From an uncultured Lachnospiraceae bacterium (GTDB lineage: Bacteria; Bacillota; Clostridia; Lachnospirales; Lachnospiraceae): 6,536 bases of DNA. Shown in pieces: positions 6,262-6,536 of this stretch. The stretch covers positions 1 through 6,536 of the forward strand of contig CALWEE010000095.1 of assembly GCA_944376975.1 (NCBI GenBank). The letters are read 5' to 3'. The position numbers and the translations under genes are program-made. Below the pieces are notes generated by a model that worked only from the letters and a program-made list of their open reading frames with translations, had not been told where the DNA came from and ran no database searches. Within the stretch, counting starts at the first letter, position 1, and the number at the start of each line of letters is the position of its first letter.

Positions 6262-6288
6262 GATGACTATTAATAAGGAGGATTTCTA

Positions 6289-6536
6289 ATGGAAAGAATG
6301 AAGATCGACACATTGCTGAAGGAAAACGCCTATCCGGGCCGAGGCATCATCATCGGAAGATCGCCGGATGGGAAACACGCGGTGGCGGCGTATTTCATCA
6401 TGGGACGCAGCGAAAACAGCCGGAACCGGGTGTTCGTGGAAGAAGGCGACGGGATCCGCACCGAGGCGTACGATCCGTCCAAAATGACCGACCCCAGCCT
6501 GATCATCTATTCGCCTGTACGGGTCCTTGGGAACAA
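6289..6536 (+). CDS. IMP cyclohydrolase, PurO-like (archaeal-type) family, 3' end missing
   Basis: Predicted to close the ring of FAICAR to give IMP, the last step of de novo purine synthesis, in the cytosol. Only the first 82 codons (plus 2 bases) are present; the full bacterial protein would be roughly 230-240 residues. The segment resembles the IMP cyclohydrolase-like family (PF07826) from memory: NAYPGRGIIIGRSPDGK (13-29), then AYFIMGRSENSRNRVFVEE (34-52), then DPSLIIYSPVRVLGN (68-82). This family is unrelated in sequence to the cyclohydrolase half of ordinary bacterial PurH, suggesting that the formyltransferase step is encoded separately, perhaps just downstream. AAGGAGG (6275-6281) is 7 nt before ATG 6289; the ATG at 6298 is too far from it. 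The gene has its own strong promoter divergent from dapL. The family call is from recognition of the N-terminal motif only. Confidence 0.8.
   Translation, partial: MERMKIDTLLKENAYPGRGIIIGRSPDGKHAVAAYFIMGRSENSRNRVFVEEGDGIRTEAYDPSKMTDPSLIIYSPVRVLGN

Overview
The window looks like ordinary chromosomal DNA from a Gram-positive bacterium of the class Clostridia, most likely Lachnospiraceae-like. This rests on protein character (a SEDS protein paired with a short class B penicillin-binding protein, LL-diaminopimelate aminotransferase, an archaeal-type IMP cyclohydrolase), strong AGGAGG-type ribosome binding sites, a TTG start, and consensus sigma-A type promoters. By eye the genes are somewhat above half GC, while the intergenic promoters are AT-rich. 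No mobile element, CRISPR array, tRNA or rRNA was seen.

Layout, left to right. (1) 1-2775, plus strand: the 3' part of a SEDS (FtsW/RodA/SpoVE) peptidoglycan polymerase gene, overlapped by 56 bp by a class B penicillin-binding protein gene that starts at TTG. This is a polymerase/transpeptidase pair for cell-wall synthesis. (2) 2776-3380: a small NUDIX hydrolase gene with its own likely promoter, ended by a long hairpin terminator. (3) 3451-4875: a two-domain PPK2-family polyphosphate:AMP phosphotransferase. (4) 4881-4911: a hairpin shared by two convergent genes. (5) 4928-6124, minus strand: dapL, for lysine and meso-diaminopimelate synthesis. (6) 6125-6288: a divergent intergenic region with two back-to-back, near-consensus extended -10 promoters. 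(7) 6289-6536, plus strand: the 5' part of an IMP cyclohydrolase of the PurO-like family, for purine synthesis.

The genes fall into three loose themes. The SEDS/PBP pair polymerises and cross-links peptidoglycan, and DapL makes the precursor of the diaminopimelate normally used in those cross-links. The NUDIX enzyme and the polyphosphate:AMP phosphotransferase both plausibly act on adenine nucleotides and phosphoanhydrides. The IMP cyclohydrolase would complete de novo IMP synthesis. Only the SEDS/PBP pair is clearly a transcriptional and translational unit; the other genes have their own signals. I found no convincing sign of a wholly new system. The points most worth a second look are the long acidic cytoplasmic tail of the PBP, the degenerate N-terminal PPK2 domain, the operator-like repeat at the predicted dapL transcription start, and the archaeal-type IMP cyclohydrolase.
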